A stretch of 8,801 nt of DNA. It comes from Candidatus Aminicenantes bacterium RBG_13_64_14 (lineage in GTDB: Bacteria; Acidobacteriota; Aminicenantia; Aminicenantales; Saccharicenantaceae). The stretch is from positions 1 to 8,801 of the forward strand of contig MEXZ01000135.1 in assembly GCA_001773855.1 (NCBI GenBank), given 5' to 3'. A program made the position numbers and the translations under genes. Numbering within the stretch: position 1 is the stretch's first letter; each line of letters opens with the position of its first letter. The notes beneath the pieces were generated by a model, which saw only the letters and a list, made by a program, of their open reading frames with translations, did no database searches and was not told the DNA's origin. Positions 5,533 to 8,801 of the stretch are shown here, in pieces.

Positions 5533-8189
5533 TACAGTTGGAAGCAGTAGGAGAACTTGATGAGGAAGACGTTGTCGGGGTGGACGTTGAACAGGTTGTC
5601 CACGTCGCGGCCGAAGGAGAAGTCGCCGCGGTCTTCGAAGCCCGTCCGGCCCTGCGACCAGACGAGGTAGAGGGTCGAGCCGGGGATGTACTCCCAGCGG
5701 ATGACGAGGTTCGAGCGGAACTGGACGAAGTTGAAATCCGGCCGGCTGAAACCATAGGCCAGGCCGCTCGCCTCCTCCGCCGCCGCGTAGCAGCCCCCCG
5801 CCTCGTCCCAGGCGAGCTCGCCCGGCCCAAAGAGGCTGTAGCGGCTCCCCCAGTCGCGCGAACGCGAGTCGGTGATGTGCTTGAACCGGTCGTACTTCCC
5901 GGCGGAGATGAAAGGCATGCCGTAGAACTGGATCGAAAGGTCGGGCGTCATGCTGTAACTCAACCGCATCGTCAGGCGGACGGTCTTCTGGTCGATGGCG
6001 CCGAAGACGTAGCGGTTCCCCGCGGCGGTCTCGCACGTCGCGATGTACTGGAGCTCGTTCTTGTAGTAGTTGTAGCCGGGGCTGAGCGAGAGCTGGAAAG
6101 CCCGCGAAGGCTGGATGGTCATGCCCGCTCCGATGCTGGCCGAGCGCATTTCCCCCGAGTCCCGCTTGTTCCCCGACCCCCACACAGAAAGGCGGACCAT
6201 CTTCCTCGAGTCGCTCTCGATCTCGCTCCACACGTTCCAGGCGCCGGGCAGCCGCAGCGAGGGTCCGCCGCGGAGCGAGCTCGCCGACATCTGCTCGCCG
6301 TTGCGGTTGATGCCGAGCCCGCCGCTCCAGTAGTTCTTGAACTGGCCCCAGCCGTTGATGTTGCCGCCGGCGAAGATGTTCGCCCCGCTGAAGTCCCAGC
6401 CTCGCCACTGGTTGAAGTTGATGTTGACGTTGCGGAAGATGGCGAAAGGTTTGGTGAAGTTCAGCCCGGCCCAGGCGTACTGCAAGATCTTGTCCGCCTG
6501 GCGGAGAAAACCCATATCATTAAGCTCGAAGCCCGGCGAGCGCCAAGTGACGCCCGCACTGTATCTCAGGATGCCGCCCCCCGACTTGTTGAAGGACACG
6601 GTGCCGCCATGGCCGGAGAGCGAGGTCCGGTCTGGGTCGTAATCGAAATGCGAGGCGTCCGGCCTCTGGAAATAGCGGACCGAGGACTCCTGGGTCCGGA
6701 GGAGCGCCTCGGGCGAGCCGGCCACTCGGCTGAAAGTCAGCCGCAGGGTGAGGGTGTACTTGCGGTCCCGCCAGCTGTGGGAAAAATCCAGGCCGCCGGC
6801 ATAGGCCGAGTCGTGCAGGAAGCCGAGGTGCTCGGCGCGGCGGGCGTCGCGGTTGACCGCGGTCAGCATCCCGCCCAGCGTCGTCGCGCCCTGGCGGAAG
6901 TCCTGCTGCAGGCGGAGGCCGAAGTAGCTCGTCCAGGGCTCGACCTCCTGTTCGGTCTCGAGGCCTCCGGCGAACAGGGAGGCTTTCTCCATCGTGGTGA
7001 CGCTCTCCATGATGCCGATCGACAGCCCGCTGCGGGTCTTGCCCGTCAGCTTGAAAGCTCCCAGGATGGATGTCGCCCCGGGCTGGTCGACAAACGTGTC
7101 GTCGGCGACGTCGGGATAATACTGCGGGGTCCGGCCCACGCGGCGCGAATAGAACAGGTTGTCCATGGAGAAATCGCCGTCCCCGCCCGTGAGTTGGAAG
7201 TGGAAGAGGCTTCGTCCCTCGACGAAGAACGGCCGCTTCTCGCTGAAATACGTCTCGAAAGCGGTCAGGTTGACTTCGGAGGGGTCGGCTTCGACCTGTC
7301 CGAAATCCGGGTTAAGGGTGAAGGTCAGGGTCAGGTCGGAGGTGACGCCCAGCTTGCCGTCCAGGCCGCCGAGGAGCGCCCGGCGGCTGCCCGTGGCGAA
7401 GGGATTGTCCGGCTCGCCGCGGAAGAGCTGCTGTCTGGCGACCGTATAGGGCATGAGCTCGATCTGGCGAGGCGGGTTGAGGCCGCGCAAGCCGTTGAGC
7501 TCGCCGAAGAAGGCGACCCAACCCGGGGAGTTGCGCGGGATGAACTGCCACAGGGAGACCTCGTCATTGCGGAACAGGCGGCGCATGACCTGCAGGCCCC
7601 AGGCGTGCTCGTCCTTCCGGCCGAAGCGGATCTGGGAAAACGGGATTTTCATCTCCGCGGTCCAGCCCTCGGCATCCACGGACGTCGCCACGTCCCAGAT
7701 GGGATCCCAACTCTCGTCGGACCCGTTGGACATCGCGCCATCCCGGTAGAGAGAGTCCCCCTTGACGCCGGCGGCGTTCACGGCGAAGGCGAATCCCGTG
7801 AGCTTGTCGGCCAGGCTGTCGAGGGTGACCTCCACGAAATCACCCTCGAAATTGTCGCGCCGCGCTACGCGCCGCTCGATCCCGGCGGCTTTGGAATCCC
7901 AGCAGCGAACGCCCACATAAAGGTTGGCGTCGTCATAGAGGATCTTGAACTCGGTCTTCTCCGCAGGGTCGGCGCGCTCCACGGGCCGGAATTGAATGAA
8001 ACCGCCCTCCCAGCCGACCTTCTCCCAGACCGAGTCGTCCAGCCGGCCGTCGATCGCCGGGGCGCGGGGGTTGATATGGGAGGTGGTGTAAACTTTCTTG
8101 ACGTCGGACTGGGAAGCTGCGGAGGGTGCGGCCGACAGGGCGCTCATCAGACATATGAGGGCCAGATACACTATCTTTTTACGATCCAT
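5532..8189 (-). CDS. Outer membrane protein with N-terminal CBM9-like domain and DUF5916 barrel
   Basis: 885 residues. MDRKKIVYLALICLMSALSA begins a Sec signal peptide, with likely cleavage after AAS near residue 26. Residues about 36-215 form a CBM9-like beta-sandwich, marked by AIDGRLDDSVWEKV (45-58), DDANLYVGVRCWDS (86-99), WDVATSVDAEGWTAEMKIPF (165-184) and WGLQVMRR (197-204). The remainder, from about 240, is the DUF5916 region: alternating polar and aromatic strands typical of a large outer-membrane beta-barrel, ending in a strand (LIKFSYCFQL). Proteins of this architecture occur in Bacteroidota, Acidobacteriota and relatives; the function is not established, and carbohydrate binding by this domain is by analogy only. 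I start at the ATG at 8189, preceded by GAGG at six bases and opening directly on the signal peptide. An in-frame ATG at 8213 would add eight residues and lacks a well-placed ribosome site. No TonB, SusD, peptidase or glycosidase gene is adjacent, so the substrate is unknown. Confidence 0.9.
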   Translation of the reverse strand: MDRKKIVYLALICLMSALSAAPSAASQSDVKKVYTTSHINPRAPAIDGRLDDSVWEKVGWEGGFIQFRPVERADPAEKTEFKILYDDANLYVGVRCWDSKAAGIERRVARRDNFEGDFVEVTLDSLADKLTGFAFAVNAAGVKGDSLYRDGAMSNGSDESWDPIWDVATSVDAEGWTAEMKIPFSQIRFGRKDEHAWGLQVMRRLFRNDEVSLWQFIPRNSPGWVAFFGELNGLRGLNPPRQIELMPYTVARQQLFRGEPDNPFATGSRRALLGGLDGKLGVTSDLTLTFTLNPDFGQVEADPSEVNLTAFETYFSEKRPFFVEGRSLFHFQLTGGDGDFSMDNLFYSRRVGRTPQYYPDVADDTFVDQPGATSILGAFKLTGKTRSGLSIGIMESVTTMEKASLFAGGLETEQEVEPWTSYFGLRLQQDFRQGATTLGGMLTAVNRDARRAEHLGFLHDSAYAGGLDFSHSWRDRKYTLTLRLTFSRVAGSPEALLRTQESSVRYFQRPDASHFDYDPDRTSLSGHGGTVSFNKSGGGILRYSAGVTWRSPGFELNDMGFLRQADKILQYAWAGLNFTKPFAIFRNVNINFNQWRGWDFSGANIFAGGNINGWGQFKNYWSGGLGINRNGEQMSASSLRGGPSLRLPGAWNVWSEIESDSRKMVRLSVWGSGNKRDSGEMRSASIGAGMTIQPSRAFQLSLSPGYNYYKNELQYIATCETAAGNRYVFGAIDQKTVRLTMRLSYSMTPDLSIQFYGMPFISAGKYDRFKHITDSRSRDWGSRYSLFGPGELAWDEAGGCYAAAEEASGLAYGFSRPDFNFVQFRSNLVIRWEYIPGSTLYLVWSQGRTGFEDRGDFSFGRDVDNLFNVHPDNVFLIKFSYCFQL

Positions 8190-8195
8190 GGCGAA

Positions 8196-8199
8196 CCTC
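8196..8199 (-). promoter_or_regulatory. Ribosome binding site of the DUF5916 gene
   Basis: GAGG on the minus strand lies six bases before the ATG at 8189. This supports 8189 over the in-frame ATG at 8213, which has only a GGAA directly against it. Confidence 0.5.
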
Positions 8200-8422
8200 G
8201 CTCGAATGTTCATTTCCGTATCCGCATCTATGCGTATATACTTACGGATCTGGAAAAAGGTTTACCTTCCCGCCGGCCTTATTTCACGGCCGATGGAGGA
8301 AACAGGGGTTTTTCTCCCCCGCGCCTTGACCGCCGATAACAACGGATTCATTTATCTGCCTTTTGAAAAGCAAGACTTGTGCCAATAGAGGAAAGCGGCC
8401 GTTCCAACAGGCCACGGTCATC

Positions 8423-8445
8423 TCCCGAAATCGTCGATTCCGGGA
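8423..8445. promoter_or_regulatory. 23-bp dyad, possible activator site upstream of the rluA-family promoter
   Basis: The left arm TCCCGAAATCG (8423-8433) and right arm CGATTCCGGGA (8435-8445) are complementary at 10 of 11 positions around a central T (8434). The dyad ends 13 bases before the -35 box. Its centre is about 60 bases before the predicted transcription start, the spacing used by class I activators of the CRP/FNR kind. It could equally be a chance palindrome in GC-rich DNA, or a hairpin on a transcript; no regulator is encoded in the window. Confidence 0.35.
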
Positions 8446-8458
8446 CCCGTTCGCGTCA

Positions 8459-8487
8459 TTGCCAATCAGCACATTCTCGCCTATGAT
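8459..8487 (+). promoter_or_regulatory. Sigma70-type promoter of the RluA-family gene
   Basis: TTGCCA (8459-8464, five of six matches to TTGACA) and TATGAT (8482-8487, five of six matches to TATAAT) are separated by exactly 17 bases. The predicted +1 is near 8494, about 10 bases before the ATG at 8504, giving a very short leader. Two other in-frame ATGs (8483 and 8486) lie inside the -10 box and would not be transcribed from it. Confidence 0.6.
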
Positions 8488-8503
8488 GGAAAAGCGGCGA
8501 AGC

Positions 8504-8801
8504 ATGACCGACGTTTCCGTCCTCCTTGAAAACGACGACATCCTGGCCGTGGACAAGCCGGCGGGGCTGGTGTCCAACGCCCGGAGCGGTGAGGATGGTT
8601 TGCTGCCGCACGTCGCGGGCCGCTGTCCCGGACGGCTGTTCATCGTCCACCGCCTCGACAAGGAGGTCAGCGGCGTGCTCGTCTTCGCCAAGAATCCCGA
8701 GGCGCACAGGTTCTTGAACGACGCCTTCAGCCGGGGAGGCGTGCGCAAAACCTACCTGGCCCTCGCGCTGGGCGTCATCCCCGATGAGAAGGGCGTCATC
8801 G
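8504..8801 (+). CDS. RluA-family RNA pseudouridine synthase, N-terminal part (cut by window end)
   Basis: 99 codons are visible before the edge. ILAVDKPAGL (13-22) and HRLDKEVSGVLVFAK (49-63) are the two signature motifs of the RluA family; Asp52 in HRLD is the expected catalytic aspartate. The family converts specific uridines in 23S rRNA or tRNA to pseudouridine. The catalytic domain begins almost at the first residue, so there is no N-terminal S4 RNA-binding domain as in RluC or RluD, which points to the RluA/TruC-like subgroup. The exact target cannot be named from this fragment. The start at 8504 is chosen because the promoter's -10 box covers the alternative ATGs at 8483 and 8486; there is only a weak ribosome site. 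The C-terminal part lies outside the window. Confidence 0.88.
   Translation, partial: MTDVSVLLENDDILAVDKPAGLVSNARSGEDGLLPHVAGRCPGRLFIVHRLDKEVSGVLVFAKNPEAHRFLNDAFSRGGVRKTYLALALGVIPDEKGVI

Larger units (their letters stand above)
8190..8503. other. Divergent intergenic region, no gene seen
   Basis: This gap separates the start of the DUF5916 gene (-) from the start of the RluA-family gene (+). I see no supportable protein or RNA gene in it; the open frames across it have no motif and run into antisense of the flanking genes. It holds a small perfect inverted repeat CGCAT-CT-ATGCG (8223-8234) in the expected 5' leader or promoter region of the DUF5916 gene. A TATATA (8235-8240) could be that gene's -10 on the minus strand, but it has no convincing -35. 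It also holds the dyad and the plus-strand promoter described separately. Confidence 0.6.

Noticed and set aside
5400..8339. 979-codon open frame on the plus strand, antisense to the whole DUF5916 gene
   Set aside because: Long antisense frames are common in GC-rich genes. Its translation is a low-complexity mix of Arg, Val, Glu and His without motifs, while the minus-strand frame has a signal peptide, domain motifs and a ribosome site.
8284..8748. 154-codon minus-strand frame over the divergent gap
   Set aside because: Its first half is antisense to the RluA-family gene, and the rest crosses the promoter and dyad. There is no domain or ribosome site.

Overview
The window is GC-rich bacterial chromosome with AT-richer intergenic gaps. 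It has four complete protein genes and one gene cut by the right edge. No tRNA, rRNA, CRISPR array, transposase or phage gene is visible. A large outer-membrane-type protein with an N-terminal CBM9-like domain and a DUF5916 barrel suggests a diderm of the Acidobacteriota/Aminicenantota or Bacteroidota kind. The GC content favours the first group. This assignment is inference, with low to moderate confidence.

Layout. Positions 1-181 hold no supported gene and end in a consensus -10 box placed for a leaderless transcript. Positions 182-511 (+) encode an alkyltransferase-like (ATL) protein, a non-catalytic O6-alkylguanine sensor. Its stop codon overlaps the start of hrpA (508-4614, +), a full-length DEAH-box RNA helicase, in an ATGA arrangement. 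After hrpA comes a convergent gap of 218 bases. In it lies a 61-bp element in which every base belongs to a nested palindrome, and whose arms can pair in at least two ways. Next are two minus-strand genes: a GNAT acetyltransferase (4833-5348) and, 183 bases further right, the CBM9/DUF5916 outer membrane protein (5532-8189). A divergent gap of 314 bases follows. It holds a strong sigma70-type promoter and a near-perfect 23-bp dyad, both facing a RluA-family pseudouridine synthase (8504 to the window end, +, C-terminus missing).

How the genes may work together. The only tight functional unit is ATL-hrpA, which joins an alkylation-damage sensor to a helicase whose E. coli homologue acts on mRNA and stalled ribosomes. 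The GNAT and DUF5916 genes each appear to have their own signals, and I see no pathway linking them to their neighbours. The window is mostly housekeeping or conserved-accessory DNA. The parts most worth a second look are the nested palindrome, the ATL-HrpA coupling and the two well-formed promoters.
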